From the NCBI GenBank assembly GCA_035714365.1, contig DASTMB010000074.1, forward strand, positions 37,371 to 101,370: a stretch of DNA of 64,000 nt, given 5' to 3'. Source of the stretch: Mycobacteriales bacterium (lineage in GTDB: Bacteria; Actinomycetota; Actinomycetes; BP-191). Of the stretch, positions 33,788-43,348 are shown one piece after another (positions within the stretch are counted from its first letter, which is position 1; each line of letters opens with the position of its first letter). The notes below the pieces were generated by a model. That model was not told the DNA's origin, did no database searches, and saw nothing but the letters and a program-made list of their open reading frames with translations. A program made the position numbers and the translations under genes.

Positions 33788-35764
33788 GTGGCCGACATCC
33801 GCCTGACCCTCGACGGCTCGCCGCTCGTGGTGGAGGCCGGGACGACGGCCGGTGGCGCGCTCAAGGAGGCGGGGGTCAAGGCGGTCGCGGTGAAGGACGC
33901 GAGCGACGACCTGCACGACCTGAGCTGGCCGGTCGAGGACGGGGCGGCGCTCACCTCGGTCCCGCTCGCGTCGCCGGAGGGCCGGCACATCCTGCGGCAC
34001 TCGGCCGCGCACGTCATGGCGCAGGCGGTCACCGACCTGTTCCCGGACGCGAAGTTCGCGATCGGCCCGCCGGTGCAGGACGGCTTCTACTACGACTTCG
34101 ACGTGGCGAAGCCGTTCACCCCGGAGGACGTCGAACGCATCGAGGCGCGGATGCGCGAGATCGTCGCCGCCAACCAGCGGTTCTCCCGCCGCGTCGTGAC
34201 CCCGGAGGAGGCGAAGGAGCTCTTCGCCTCCCAGCCGTACAAGCTGGAGATCATCGAACGCGCCCAGGCCGGCGCCGTCGAGGGCGAGGAGACCGTCGAC
34301 GCCGCCGGTCCCGAGATCACCGTCTACGACAACGAGGGCGGGTTCACCGACCTCTGCCGCGGTCCGCACCTGCCCAACACCCGGGCCATCCCGGCGTTCA
34401 AGCTGATGCGCACCGCGGCGGCGTACTGGCGCGGCGACGAGAAGAACCGCCAGCTCCAGCGCGTCTACGGCACCGCCTGGGAGTCGAAGGAGGCGCTCGC
34501 CGAGCACCTGCACCGGCTCGAGGAGGCGGAGAAGCGCGACCACCGCAAGCTCGGCGTCGAGCTGGACCTGTTCTCGTTCCCGGACGAGATCGGCAGCGGG
34601 CTCGCCGTCTTCCACCCCAAGGGCGGCACCGTCCGCCGGGTGATGGAGGAGTACAGCCGGCAGCGGCACCTCGAGGCCGGCTACGAGTTCGTCAACACCC
34701 CGCACATCACCAAGCAGGCGCTGTTCGAGGAGTCGGGCCACCTCCAGTCGTTCGCCGACGGGATCTTCCCGCCGATGCGGATGGAGGGCGCCAGCTACTA
34801 CCTCAAGCCGATGAACTGCCCGTTCCACATCCTCATCTACCGGGCGCGCGGGCGGTCCTACCGGGAGCTGCCGCTGCGGCTGTTTGAGTTCGGCACCGTC
34901 TACCGGTACGAGAAGTCCGGCGTCATCCACGGCCTGACCCGCGTCCGCGGCCTGACCATGGACGACTCGCACATCTTCTGCACCCGCGAGCAGATGGCGG
35001 GCGAGCTGCGGAACCTGCTGACCTTCGTGCTCGACCTGCTCCGCGACTACGGCCTCTCCGACTTCTACCTGGAGCTGTCCACCCGCGGCACCTCGGAGAA
35101 GTTCCTCGGCACCGACGAGGAGTGGGCGGAGGCCACCAACGCGCTCGCCGAGGCCGCGGCCGAGTCCGGCCTGGAGCTGGTGCCCGACCCGGGCGGCGCG
35201 GCGTTCTACGGCCCGAAGATCAGCGTGCAGGCGCGCGACGCGATCGGGCGCACCTGGCAGATGTCGACCATCCAGGTCGACTTCCAGCTCCCGCAGCGGT
35301 TCGGGCTGGAGTACCAGTCCGCGCAGAACACCCGCGAGCGGCCGATCATGATCCACCGCGCGCTGTTCGGGTCGGTGGAGCGGTTCTTTGGTGTGCTCAC
35401 CGAGCACTACGCGGGCGCGTTCCCGGCGTGGCTGGCGCCGGTGCAGGTCGTCGGCATCCCCATCGCCGAACGCCACGAGGAGTACCTGCGCGACCTCGTC
35501 GCCCGCCTCAAGGCCAACGGCGTCCGCGCCGAGCTGGACGCCTCCGACGAGCGGATGCAGAACAAGATCCGGCGCGCGCAGGAGCAGAAGGTGCCGTTCA
35601 TGCTCGTGGCGGGCGACCGGGACGTCGAGGCGGGCGCGGTGTCGTTCCGGTACCGCAACGGCGACGAGCGCCGCGGCGTGCCCGTCGACGACGCGGTCGC
35701 CGAGATCGTCGCCGTCGTGACGCAGCGCCTGGTCGAGCCGGACGCGCTGCGCCCGGCGCCGTGA
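33788..35764 (+). CDS. thrS: Threonyl-tRNA synthetase
   Basis: 658 aa. Order of domains: TGS (residues 1-60), editing N2 domain with [15 protein letters not shown] and the zinc/editing set ending [12 protein letters not shown], class II catalytic core (motif 2 [25 protein letters not shown]; zinc Cys in MNCPFH; motif 3 [11 protein letters not shown]) and the C-terminal anticodon-binding domain ([14 protein letters not shown]). It charges tRNA-Thr in the cytoplasm. GTG 33788 follows AGGAG. No T-box signature precedes it. The stop overlaps the HIT gene start. Confidence 0.97.
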   Translation: MADIRLTLDGSPLVVEAGTTAGGALKEAGVKAVAVKDASDDLHDLSWPVEDGAALTSVPLASPEGRHILRHSAAHVMAQAVTDLFPDAKFAIGPPVQDGFYYDFDVAKPFTPEDVERIEARMREIVAANQRFSRRVVTPEEAKELFASQPYKLEIIERAQAGAVEGEETVDAAGPEITVYDNEGGFTDLCRGPHLPNTRAIPAFKLMRTAAAYWRGDEKNRQLQRVYGTAWESKEALAEHLHRLEEAEKRDHRKLGVELDLFSFPDEIGSGLAVFHPKGGTVRRVMEEYSRQRHLEAGYEFVNTPHITKQALFEESGHLQSFADGIFPPMRMEGASYYLKPMNCPFHILIYRARGRSYRELPLRLFEFGTVYRYEKSGVIHGLTRVRGLTMDDSHIFCTREQMAGELRNLLTFVLDLLRDYGLSDFYLELSTRGTSEKFLGTDEEWAEATNALAEAAAESGLELVPDPGGAAFYGPKISVQARDAIGRTWQMSTIQVDFQLPQRFGLEYQSAQNTRERPIMIHRALFGSVERFFGVLTEHYAGAFPAWLAPVQVVGIPIAERHEEYLRDLVARLKANGVRAELDASDERMQNKIRRAQEQKVPFMLVAGDRDVEAGAVSFRYRNGDERRGVPVDDAVAEIVAVVTQRLVEPDALRPAP

Positions 35765-36282
35765 CCGGGCCGGTCGAGCAGCCGGGCGCGGGGGAGCCGG
35801 ACCCGTTCCAGCGGCTCTGGGCGCCGGACCGGCTGTCGTACGTCACGCGCGAGAAGGACGACGGCTGCCCGTTCTGCCGCGTCCCCACGCTCTCCGACGA
35901 GGACGGGCTGGTGCTGCGGCGCGGCGCCACCGCGTACGCGGTGCTCAACCTCTACCCGTACAACCCCGGGCACCTGATGCTGGTGCCGTACCGGCACGTC
36001 GCCGACTACGCCGAGCTGACGGCGGCGGAGATCGCCGAGCTCGGCGCGCTGACCCAGGCCGCGCTGGCGGCGTTGCGGGCGGCGTCGGGCGCGCAGGGGT
36101 TCAACGTCGGCCTCAACCTCGGCGGCGTCGCCGGCGCCGGCATCGCGGCGCACCTGCACCAGCACGTCGTGCCGCGCTGGGGCGGCGACACGAACTTCAT
36201 GCCGGTGGTCGGCCACACCCGGGTGCTGCCGCAGCTGCTCCGGCAGACCCGCGAGATGCTCGCGGAGGCGTGGCCGGAGTAG
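35761..36282 (+). CDS. HIT-family AP4A phosphorylase/hydrolase
   Basis: 173 aa. HIT fold with C-P-F-C zinc-type motif (GCPFCRVP), [18 protein letters not shown], and the catalytic triad [10 protein letters not shown]. Homologous to the mycobacterial gene beside thrS whose product cleaves diadenosine tetraphosphate by phosphorolysis. GTG 35761 overlaps the thrS stop (GTGA), so it is coupled to thrS; aminoacyl-tRNA synthetases make AP4A as a side product, which fits the pairing. Confidence 0.93.
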   Translation: MTGPVEQPGAGEPDPFQRLWAPDRLSYVTREKDDGCPFCRVPTLSDEDGLVLRRGATAYAVLNLYPYNPGHLMLVPYRHVADYAELTAAEIAELGALTQAALAALRAASGAQGFNVGLNLGGVAGAGIAAHLHQHVVPRWGGDTNFMPVVGHTRVLPQLLRQTREMLAEAWPE

Positions 36283-36411
36283 GCCGCGAAGATGGCCCGG
36301 ACTGACTATTCCGGACGCCGCCGGGCCGGTCGCACACTCACGTTCACCACGGCGGACCTGCCCCCAGTTCGAGCGAGAAGGACGCTTGCAGCGGAGGGTC
36401 CGTCGCAGAGA

Positions 36412-36461
36412 CCAGGAGGACCGGTCGGAGGCACCCCCCCGCTTCCCGCCGGTCCTCTTGG
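36412..36461. terminator. Bidirectional terminator between HIT gene and 36474 gene
   Basis: 13-bp stem with one G-U pair (36412-36424 with 36449-36461, core GAGGACCGG/CCGGTCCTC) and a 24-nt loop, between convergent genes. The other part of the 191-bp gap shows no gene. Confidence 0.7.
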
Positions 36462-36473
36462 CGTCCAGCCCTG

Positions 36474-37637
36474 CTACGCCGTGGCCACGGCCTCGAACAC
36501 CTCCACGACCACCCGCATGACCGCGCCGCGGCTGTCGAGGACGAGGCAGACGCGCGGCTCCGGCTGGTCGCGCAGCAGCCTCGTCAGGGCGTCCAGCGGC
36601 GCCTGGTGCGGCACGCCGAGGCCGGTCCGCCCCTGCCCCAGGTGCAGCGTCACGTCCGGGCGCAGCCGGAACTCGACGTCCGCGCCCTCGTCCGGCCGCA
36701 GCACCAGGCGGTCGGCGCCACCGGCGTGCCGGGCGCGGACGGCGTTGCCGCAGGTCGCCACGGTCCCGACGCCGGTGCGGCGCACCAGCCGCACGCCCGG
36801 CAGCAGCAGCGCCGCGAACCGCCCGGTCGCCGGGTACGAGCGCACCACGAAGTCGCCCTCGTACACGTACGACTCGGCGAGGTCGTCGGCCGGGAGCGCG
36901 TTGAGGCCGTAGACCTCCCAGCCGCCCGCGCCGCAGGCGGTTCCCGGCGGCGGGCCGGGGCAGAACGCCTGCGTCTCCGGCGTGAGGACGTACCGGCCGT
37001 GCATCGTGCGGTAGCCGCGCGCCGCGTCCTCCAGCCGGGCCGCCGCCGGCGGCGACGGCGGCCAGACCAGGCTCCGCGCGGTGCACCGGCGCGGCGGGGC
37101 GTCGCGGTCGCCGAAGCCGGCCCGCACGTTGCCGCCGCGGTCGACACCGACGTCGATGCCGCCGCCGACGCGTTCGCGCGTCGGGTACTCGGCGAGCGCC
37201 GCGGTCTCGTCGGTGAACGGCAGGCCGTTCTCGTCGAACCGCGCGGTGCCGGTCGCGTCCTCGAACGTCCGCGTGGCCGGGCACCAGCCGAGCACCGGGC
37301 GGGCGTGGCCGGCGGGGGCGACGGCGGCGTACGCGCGGGCGGCGCGGCCGGTCCCGAGGACGAAGCCGGGCAGCGCGTCCGGCAGCAGCGCCGGCGTGAG
37401 CTCCCCGGTCGGGTGGACGGCGACGTGCTCGGCGAACAGGTCGCCCACCGTCGGCGCGGGGAACAGCAGCGTGCGCGACGGCGACGGCGACGGCGTGGGG
37501 GACGGGTGGTCGCCGGTCGCGCGGGAGCCGGCGACGCCGGCGACGAGCAGCGCCAGCGCCGCGAACCCCGTGAGCAGTCCGGTCCAGCGCCGGCCGGGGG
37601 GCCGGTCGTCGCCGTGCGCGAGGACGTCCGGCGTCAC
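36474..37637 (-). CDS. Single-pass membrane protein of unknown function, coupled to EF-G2
   Basis: 387 aa. One membrane helix at about residues 20-38 (LLTGFAALALLVAGVAGS) with a short basic cytoplasmic start, a Pro/Ser linker (PSPTPSPSPSR) and a large extracytoplasmic domain containing seven cysteines. No family recognised; no lipobox. GTG 37637 overlaps the stop of the EF-G-like gene (GTGA), so translation is coupled even though the partners would act in different compartments. Its own ribosome site lies within the end of the upstream gene (AAGGA). Confidence 0.75.
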   Translation of the reverse strand: MTPDVLAHGDDRPPGRRWTGLLTGFAALALLVAGVAGSRATGDHPSPTPSPSPSRTLLFPAPTVGDLFAEHVAVHPTGELTPALLPDALPGFVLGTGRAARAYAAVAPAGHARPVLGWCPATRTFEDATGTARFDENGLPFTDETAALAEYPTRERVGGGIDVGVDRGGNVRAGFGDRDAPPRRCTARSLVWPPSPPAAARLEDAARGYRTMHGRYVLTPETQAFCPGPPPGTACGAGGWEVYGLNALPADDLAESYVYEGDFVVRSYPATGRFAALLLPGVRLVRRTGVGTVATCGNAVRARHAGGADRLVLRPDEGADVEFRLRPDVTLHLGQGRTGLGVPHQAPLDALTRLLRDQPEPRVCLVLDSRGAVMRVVVEVFEAVATA

Positions 37638-39739
37638 TCCTTCGCGGCTGCCGCGAGGAACTTCTGCGCGAGGTTCGCGGGCATCGGCTCGTGCCGCGCG
37701 TACCGGCGGGTGAAGGAGCCGGTGCCGTGCGAGAGCGACCGCAGGTCGATGGCGTACCGGACGACCTCGGTCTCCGGCACCTCGGCGCGGACCAGGGTGC
37801 GGCCCGTGCCGACCGGCTCGGTGCCGGACACCCGCCCGCGCCGGCCGGACAGGTCGCTCATCACCGCGCCGACGTACTCGTCGGGCACCATGACCGAGAG
37901 CTCCAGCACCGGCTCCAGCAGCGCCACCGACCCCGCCTTGGCGGCCTCCTTGAGCGCGAGCCCGCCCGCGATCTGGAACGCCATGTCGGAGGAGTCGACC
38001 GAGTGCGCCTTGCCGTCGGTGAGGGTCACGCGCACGTCCACCACCGGGTAGCCGGCGGCGACGCCCTTCTCCATCTGCGCGCGCACGCCCTTCTCGACGC
38101 TCGGGATGAACTGGCCCGGCACCGCGCCGCCGAAGATCTTGTCGACGAACTCGAACCCGCCGCCCGACTCCAGCGGCTCGACCGTGATGTCGCAGACGGC
38201 GAACTGGCCGTGCCCGCCGGACTGCTTGACGTGCCGGCCGTGCCCCTGCGCCTGCCCCTGGAACGTCTCCCGCAACGGCACCCGCAGCTCGACCTTCTCG
38301 ACCTCGACGCCGTACTTGGTCTTGAGGCGGTCGAGGAGGACGTCGGCGTGCGCCTCGCCCATCGTCCAGAGGACGAGCTGGTGCGTCTCGGCGTTGCGTT
38401 CGAGGCGGACGGTCGGGTCCTCGGCGACGATGCGGTTCAGGCCGGTGCCGAGCTTGTCCTCGTCGGTCTTCGTCTTCGCCTGGATCGCGACCGGCAGCAG
38501 CGGCTCCGGCATCTCCCACGGCTCGATGAGCAGCGGGTCGTCCTTGCCGGAGAGCGTGTCGCCGGTCTCGGCGCGCTGGAGCTTCGCGATGGCGCAGATG
38601 TCGCCGGCGATGCACTCGGTGACCGGGCGCTGCGTCTTGCCGAGCGGCGACGACAGCGCGCCGACCCGCTCGTCCACGTCGTGGTCCTCGTGGCCGCGGT
38701 CGGCGAGGCCGTGGCCGGAGACGTGCACGACCGTCTCCGGGCGGAGCGTCCCGCTGAACACGCGGACCAGGCTGATGCGGCCGACGTAGGGGTCGGTGGT
38801 GGTCTTGATGACCTCGGCGGCGAGCGGGCCGGCCGGGTCGCAGGACAGCGGCCCCTTCGGGTCGCCGTTCGGGCTGGTCACGACCGGCAGCGGGTGCTCC
38901 AGCGGCGACGGGAACGCGCTCGTCAGCACCTCCAGCAGCTCGGCCATGCCGAGCCCGGTGGTCGCCGCCGTCGCGAGCACCGGGTAGAACGAGCCGCGCG
39001 CGACCGCCGTCTCCAGGTCGTCCACGAGGACCTTGGTGTCGATGTCCTCGCCGCCGAGGTAGCGGTCCATCAGCGTCTCGTCCTCGGACTCCGCGATGAC
39101 GCCCTCGATGAGCGCGTTGCGGGCGTCGGCGATGAGCGGCAGGTGCTCCGGGTCGGGGTCGCGCTCGACGCGGGAGCCGGACGAGTAGTCGAAGATCTTC
39201 TGGCTGAGCAGGCCGATGACGCCGCCGACGTGCTCGTCGTCGGTGTGCAGCGGCAGGTACAGCGGCAGCACGCCGTCGCCGAACACCCGCTGGCAGAGCG
39301 CCACCGTCTCCTCGAAGTCGGCGCGGTCCCGGTCGAGCTTGGAGACCACGATCGCGCGCGGCATGCCGACCGCCGCGCACTCGTCCCAGATCATCCGGGT
39401 GGCGCCGTCGATGCCGTCGACCGCGCTGACGACGAACAGCGCCGCGTCGGCGCCGCGCAGCCCCGCCCGCAGGTCGCCGACGAAGTCGGCGTAGCCGGGG
39501 GCGTCGAGCAGGTTGACCTTGACGCCGTTGTGCTCGATCGGGGCGAGCGCGAGCGAGACGGACCGGTGCTGGCGGATCTCCGCGTCGTCGAAGTCGGTCA
39601 CCGTGGTGCCGTCCTCGACGCGGCCGGCGCGGCTCAGCGCCCCGGTCGCCACGAGGAGGGCCTCGACCAGCGTCGTCTTGCCGGCGCCGGAGTGTCCGAC
39701 CAGCACCACGTTGCGCACATTGCCGGGCGTGAGCGTCAC
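37634..39739 (-). CDS. Elongation-factor-G-like GTPase (EF-G2 type)
   Basis: 701 aa. Translational GTPase with the EF-G domain order. G motifs: G1 GHSGAGKT, G3 DAPG, and G4 SKLD in place of NKxD; G1 Ser/Gly and G4 changes are seen in the paralogous EF-G2 group. Switch-I region is short and diverged from canonical EF-G, as is usual for EF-G2; domain IV has QSGGHGQFAVCDITVEP. True EF-G normally lies in the str operon with rpsL/rpsG/tuf, absent here, so this is the paralogue, whose role is uncertain (EF-G2 of mycobacteria lacks ribosome-dependent GTPase activity). GTG 39739 follows GGAGGAA. Confidence 0.9.
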   Translation of the reverse strand: MTLTPGNVRNVVLVGHSGAGKTTLVEALLVATGALSRAGRVEDGTTVTDFDDAEIRQHRSVSLALAPIEHNGVKVNLLDAPGYADFVGDLRAGLRGADAALFVVSAVDGIDGATRMIWDECAAVGMPRAIVVSKLDRDRADFEETVALCQRVFGDGVLPLYLPLHTDDEHVGGVIGLLSQKIFDYSSGSRVERDPDPEHLPLIADARNALIEGVIAESEDETLMDRYLGGEDIDTKVLVDDLETAVARGSFYPVLATAATTGLGMAELLEVLTSAFPSPLEHPLPVVTSPNGDPKGPLSCDPAGPLAAEVIKTTTDPYVGRISLVRVFSGTLRPETVVHVSGHGLADRGHEDHDVDERVGALSSPLGKTQRPVTECIAGDICAIAKLQRAETGDTLSGKDDPLLIEPWEMPEPLLPVAIQAKTKTDEDKLGTGLNRIVAEDPTVRLERNAETHQLVLWTMGEAHADVLLDRLKTKYGVEVEKVELRVPLRETFQGQAQGHGRHVKQSGGHGQFAVCDITVEPLESGGGFEFVDKIFGGAVPGQFIPSVEKGVRAQMEKGVAAGYPVVDVRVTLTDGKAHSVDSSDMAFQIAGGLALKEAAKAGSVALLEPVLELSVMVPDEYVGAVMSDLSGRRGRVSGTEPVGTGRTLVRAEVPETEVVRYAIDLRSLSHGTGSFTRRYARHEPMPANLAQKFLAAAAKE

Positions 39740-39859
39740 CGTTCCTCCAGGGGTCGCAGCCAGGCGTCTGATGCTTCACCCGCGCGTGGCTTCGCGGCAA
39801 GGGGTGCGTGCCGGTCGGGTACCGTGACCTCGCGGTGATCACACACGGCGGGAGGGCCG

Positions 39860-41860
39860 GTGTTCGACCTTGCGGCCCTCGGGCTGAGTGACCTCGTCCG
39901 GATCAGCGCGATGCTGCGCGCGCCGGGCGAGGCCGACTCGATGGAGGGCGCCGCCCGCGCCGTCGTGCGGTTCCTGCACGAGAACCTCCTCGACAAGGCC
40001 ACCGGCGAACGCTCCTGCGCCCTGGTGCGCTGCTACCGCACCCAGCCGTACGCGAGCCTGCCGGACGACCTCAAGGCGTTCGCCGACCGGTCGCTGCGCG
40101 ACGACGACGACCGCTCGGCGCTGCGCTGCCTCACCCTGCTCGCGACGGCGGGCGAGGAGCCGGACTGGAACGACCGCCGCCGCTCGGCCGGGCACCAGGC
40201 GATCCCGCTGCCGAGCCCGGAGGTGGTCGCCCGGTCGCCGATGATCCACCGGCTCATCGCCGACCTCGGGCTCGACGTCGCGCAGCTCGCCGGCGGGTCC
40301 GCGTCGCTGCTCGTCGACGCCCGCCCCCGGCCGTACAACGTGTTCCACGTGCCGGTGGCGGAGGGCAGCCCGTACGTGCCCGCGCAGGACGACTTCGTGG
40401 TGCCGTACGGCATCCGCTCGGTGCTCGGCTTCGGCGGGCTGCTGCCGGACGGCGACCTGTTCGCGGTGATCCTGTTCTCGCGGACGCCGATCTCGCGGGA
40501 GACCGCGGAGCAGTTCCGCTCGGTGACGCTCGCCGTCGGGCTGGCGTTCCTGCCGCACCTGTCGCGCGTGTTCGACGACACGCCCGCGACCGCCGCGCCG
40601 CCGCCGCTCGCGGAGTGGCGCGCGGACGCGCTCGCGCACCTGCTCACGGTCCGCGAGGAGGTGATCCTGGAGCAGTCGCTCCGCCTCGAGCAGGCGTTCG
40701 CCGACCTGGAGGACCGGGCGCGCGAGCTGTCCCGGTCGCGGGCGGTGCTGGGCGAGAGCGAGGCGCGGAAGGCGGCGATCCTCGACGCCGCGCTCGACGC
40801 CGTCGTGACGATCGACGCCGGCGGCACGATCGTGGAGTTCAACCCGGCGGCGGAGCAGCTCTTCGGGCGGGCGCGGGCCGAGGCCATCGGCGAGCCGATG
40901 CCCGAGCTGCTCATCCCGCCGCGGCTGCGCGCGGCGCACCACGCCGGCTTCGGCCGGCACCTCGCCACCGGCGAGGCGCGCATCCTCAACACCCGCGTCG
41001 AGATCGACGCGCTGCACGCCTCCGGCCGGGAGGTGCCCGTCGAGCTGACGGTGACGCGGATCGACGTCGAGGGCCCGCCGATGTTCACCGCGCACGTCCG
41101 CGACCTCACCTCGGCGAAGCGGACCGAGGCGGAGCTGCGCGAGCTGGCCGACACGTTGCAGGCCGGCCTGCTGCCGCCGCGCACGCCGGTCGTGCCGTGG
41201 CTGGACGTCGCGACGCACTACCGGGCGGGCGGCAGCGGCGTGCGGGTCGGCGGCGACTTCTACGACGTGTTCAAGGTCGGCGCCGACGAGTGGGGCGTCA
41301 TCATCGGCGACGTCTGCGGCAAGGGCGCGCGGGCGGCGTCGCTGACCGCGCTGGTGCGCTACACCGCGCGCGCGGCCGCGGCGCACTCCGCCGAGCCCGC
41401 CGAGGTGGTCCGCGAGATGAACGCCGCGGTGCTCGACGACGAGGCGGACGACCGCTACTGCTCCGCCGTCTACGCCCGGCTGCGGGTCGCGGCCGGCGGC
41501 GTGGACGTCACGGCGTGCGGCGGCGGGCACCCGTCGCCGATCCGGGTCGGCGCGGCCGGCGGCGCGGAGGCCGTGCCGACGGGCGGGCAGCTCGTCGGGC
41601 TGTTCGAGGACTACGAGACAGGCTGCGTCGAGGTGCGGCTGGAGCCGGGCGACGCGCTGGTGCTCTACACCGACGGCGTCACGGAGGCGCGGTCAGCGGC
41701 CGGCGAGCTGTACGGCGAGGAGCGCCTGCGCGCCGTGCTCGCCGGGCACGGCGGGGCGTCCGCGGAGGCGCTCGTGGACGCGGTGGTGCGCGACCTGGCC
41801 GAGTGGACCGACCAGCCGGGCGACGACGTCGCGCTCGTCGCGCTGCGCGCCACGGGCTGA
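39860..41860 (+). CDS. PAS-SpoIIE phosphatase with N-terminal sensor domain
   Basis: 666 aa. N-terminal sensor of about 235 residues (GAF-like, not assignable), a coiled coil (about 250-300, EQSLRLEQAFADLEDRARELSR), a PAS domain (about 305-425, DAALDAVVTIDAGGTIVEFNPAAEQLFG) and a SpoIIE/PP2C domain (about 430-665) with GGDFYDVF, GDVCGKGARAA, CGGGHP, YTDGVTEAR and GDDVAL. All metal-binding Asp positions look intact. Likely dephosphorylates a STAS protein in response to a signal sensed by the N-terminal domains. GTG 39860 follows GGGAGGG. Divergent from EF-G2 over 120 bp. Confidence 0.92.
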   Translation: MFDLAALGLSDLVRISAMLRAPGEADSMEGAARAVVRFLHENLLDKATGERSCALVRCYRTQPYASLPDDLKAFADRSLRDDDDRSALRCLTLLATAGEEPDWNDRRRSAGHQAIPLPSPEVVARSPMIHRLIADLGLDVAQLAGGSASLLVDARPRPYNVFHVPVAEGSPYVPAQDDFVVPYGIRSVLGFGGLLPDGDLFAVILFSRTPISRETAEQFRSVTLAVGLAFLPHLSRVFDDTPATAAPPPLAEWRADALAHLLTVREEVILEQSLRLEQAFADLEDRARELSRSRAVLGESEARKAAILDAALDAVVTIDAGGTIVEFNPAAEQLFGRARAEAIGEPMPELLIPPRLRAAHHAGFGRHLATGEARILNTRVEIDALHASGREVPVELTVTRIDVEGPPMFTAHVRDLTSAKRTEAELRELADTLQAGLLPPRTPVVPWLDVATHYRAGGSGVRVGGDFYDVFKVGADEWGVIIGDVCGKGARAASLTALVRYTARAAAAHSAEPAEVVREMNAAVLDDEADDRYCSAVYARLRVAAGGVDVTACGGGHPSPIRVGAAGGAEAVPTGGQLVGLFEDYETGCVEVRLEPGDALVLYTDGVTEARSAAGELYGEERLRAVLAGHGGASAEALVDAVVRDLAEWTDQPGDDVALVALRATG

Positions 41861-41873
41861 GCCGGGCCGCCGG

Positions 41874-41879
41874 TAGGGT
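41874..41879 (+). promoter_or_regulatory. -10 box of the pgsA operon (leaderless)
   Basis: TAGGGT, 6 nt before ATG 41886 and 13 nt after the stop of the phosphatase gene. Confidence 0.4.
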
Positions 41880-41885
41880 CGGGGC

Positions 41886-42479
41886 ATGCCCCCCAGGTTC
41901 AAGGCGTCGTTCTTCGCGCCGCCGTTGCGGGCGCTCGGGCGGGCGCTGGCGCGCACCCCGGTGACGCCCGACATGATCACGGCGACGGCGCTGGTGGGGA
42001 CGGTCGCGGGCGCGGCGTGCATCGCCACCGGGCACCTGGTGCTGGGCGGGTTCCTCTGCTGGGGGTTCGCGATGCTGGACAGCGTCGACGGCTCGCTGGC
42101 GCGGGCGAAGGGGATCACCAGCCCGTGGGGGGCGCTGCTCGACTCGACGTGCGACCGGGTCGCCGACGGCGCGATCTTCGGGGCGCTGGTGCTGTGGTTC
42201 GCCGACCGGGAGCCGGCGCTCGCGCGGCTGGCGCTGTTCTGCCTGGTGTCCGGCGTGGTCGTGTCGTACATCCGGGCGCGCGCGGAGGGGCTGGGCCTGA
42301 CGGCGAACGTCGGGTTCGCCGAGCGCGCCGAACGCCTGATCATCGTGCTGGTCGGCGTGATCCTCGGCTCGTGGGTGCCGTACGTGCTCGCGGTCTGCCT
42401 GTGGGCGCTCGCGGTGCTGACCGTCGTGACGGTCGCGCAACGGCTGGTCCACGTCCGCCGGCAGCTGGCGGTGCGGTGA
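41886..42479 (+). CDS. pgsA: CDP-alcohol phosphatidyltransferase (phosphatidylinositol-phosphate synthase)
   Basis: 197 aa, five to six membrane helices. The family motif D-x2-D-G-x2-A-R-x8-G-x3-D-x3-D is complete: Asp65, Asp68, Gly69, Ala72, Arg73, Gly82, Asp86, Asp90. In mycobacteria the gene in this position joins CDP-diacylglycerol to inositol phosphate, giving the lipid from which PIMs are built. Function assigned from that context; the motif alone would not tell the alcohol acceptor. The next three genes each overlap by 4 nt. Confidence 0.92.
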   Translation: MPPRFKASFFAPPLRALGRALARTPVTPDMITATALVGTVAGAACIATGHLVLGGFLCWGFAMLDSVDGSLARAKGITSPWGALLDSTCDRVADGAIFGALVLWFADREPALARLALFCLVSGVVVSYIRARAEGLGLTANVGFAERAERLIIVLVGVILGSWVPYVLAVCLWALAVLTVVTVAQRLVHVRRQLAVR

Positions 42480-43348
42480 CCGACCGGCTGGTGCTGCTCG
42501 CCTACGTCGCGGGCTGGACGCTGGTGAAGGCGCTGCCGGAACGCCTGGCGCGCCGGCTCTTCGACGCCGGCGCGGACCTGGCGTACCGGCGACGCGGCAA
42601 GGGCGTGCGGCGGCTGGAGAGCAACCTGCGGCGCGTGCTGCCGCCGGACGCCGACCTGGCGGCGGTGACCAAGGCCGGCGTGCGGTCGTACGCGCGGTAC
42701 TGGCTGGAGGCGTTCCGGCTGCCGGTGCTGCCGAAGGAGCGCATCGTCGCCGACCTGACCTGCCTCGGCGAGGAGCGCCTGCGCGCCGCGACGACCAGCG
42801 GGCGCGGCGGCGTCGCGGTGCTGCCGCACATGGGCAACTGGGACGTCGCCGGGGCGTGGGCGTCGGTGACCGGCATGTCGTTCACGACGGTGGCGGAACG
42901 GCTGAAGCCGGAGGGGCTGTTCGACCGGTTCGTGGCGTTCCGCGAGTCGCTCGGCATGGAGGTCGTGCCGCTGACCGGCGGCGACGCGAACCCGTTCGAC
43001 CTGCTGGTCGACCGGCTGCGCGCGGGCGGCCTGGTCTGCCTGATGGGCGACCGCGACCTGACGGCGCGCGGCGTCGAGGTGACGTTCTTCGGCGAGACCG
43101 CGAAGATGCCGGCAGGGCCGGCCGCCCTGGCCCTCAAGACGGGGGCGGCGCTGCTGCCGGCGACGCTCTGGTACGAGGGCAGCCGGTGGTTCGTGCGCAT
43201 CCACGAGGAGGTGCCGCCGAGCGACGTCGCGACGATGACGCAGCAGGTCGCGAACGCGTTCGAGGAGGGCATCCGCGAGCACCCGCAGGACTGGCACATG
43301 CTGCAACGCCTCTGGCTCGCCGACCTCGATCCGGCGAAGAGCCGATGA
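42476..43348 (+). CDS. patA: PIM acyltransferase
   Basis: 290 aa, LpxL/HtrB-type acyltransferase. The H-x4-D catalytic motif is HMGNWD (about residue 122), with FRESLGMEVVPLTGG and LVCLMGDRDL as supporting blocks. PatA puts a palmitoyl chain on the mannose of phosphatidylinositol mannosides at the inner face of the membrane. GTG 42476 overlaps the pgsA stop (GTGA), and the gene ends in an ATGA overlap with pimA. Confidence 0.93.
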   Translation: MTDRLVLLAYVAGWTLVKALPERLARRLFDAGADLAYRRRGKGVRRLESNLRRVLPPDADLAAVTKAGVRSYARYWLEAFRLPVLPKERIVADLTCLGEERLRAATTSGRGGVAVLPHMGNWDVAGAWASVTGMSFTTVAERLKPEGLFDRFVAFRESLGMEVVPLTGGDANPFDLLVDRLRAGGLVCLMGDRDLTARGVEVTFFGETAKMPAGPAALALKTGAALLPATLWYEGSRWFVRIHEEVPPSDVATMTQQVANAFEEGIREHPQDWHMLQRLWLADLDPAKSR

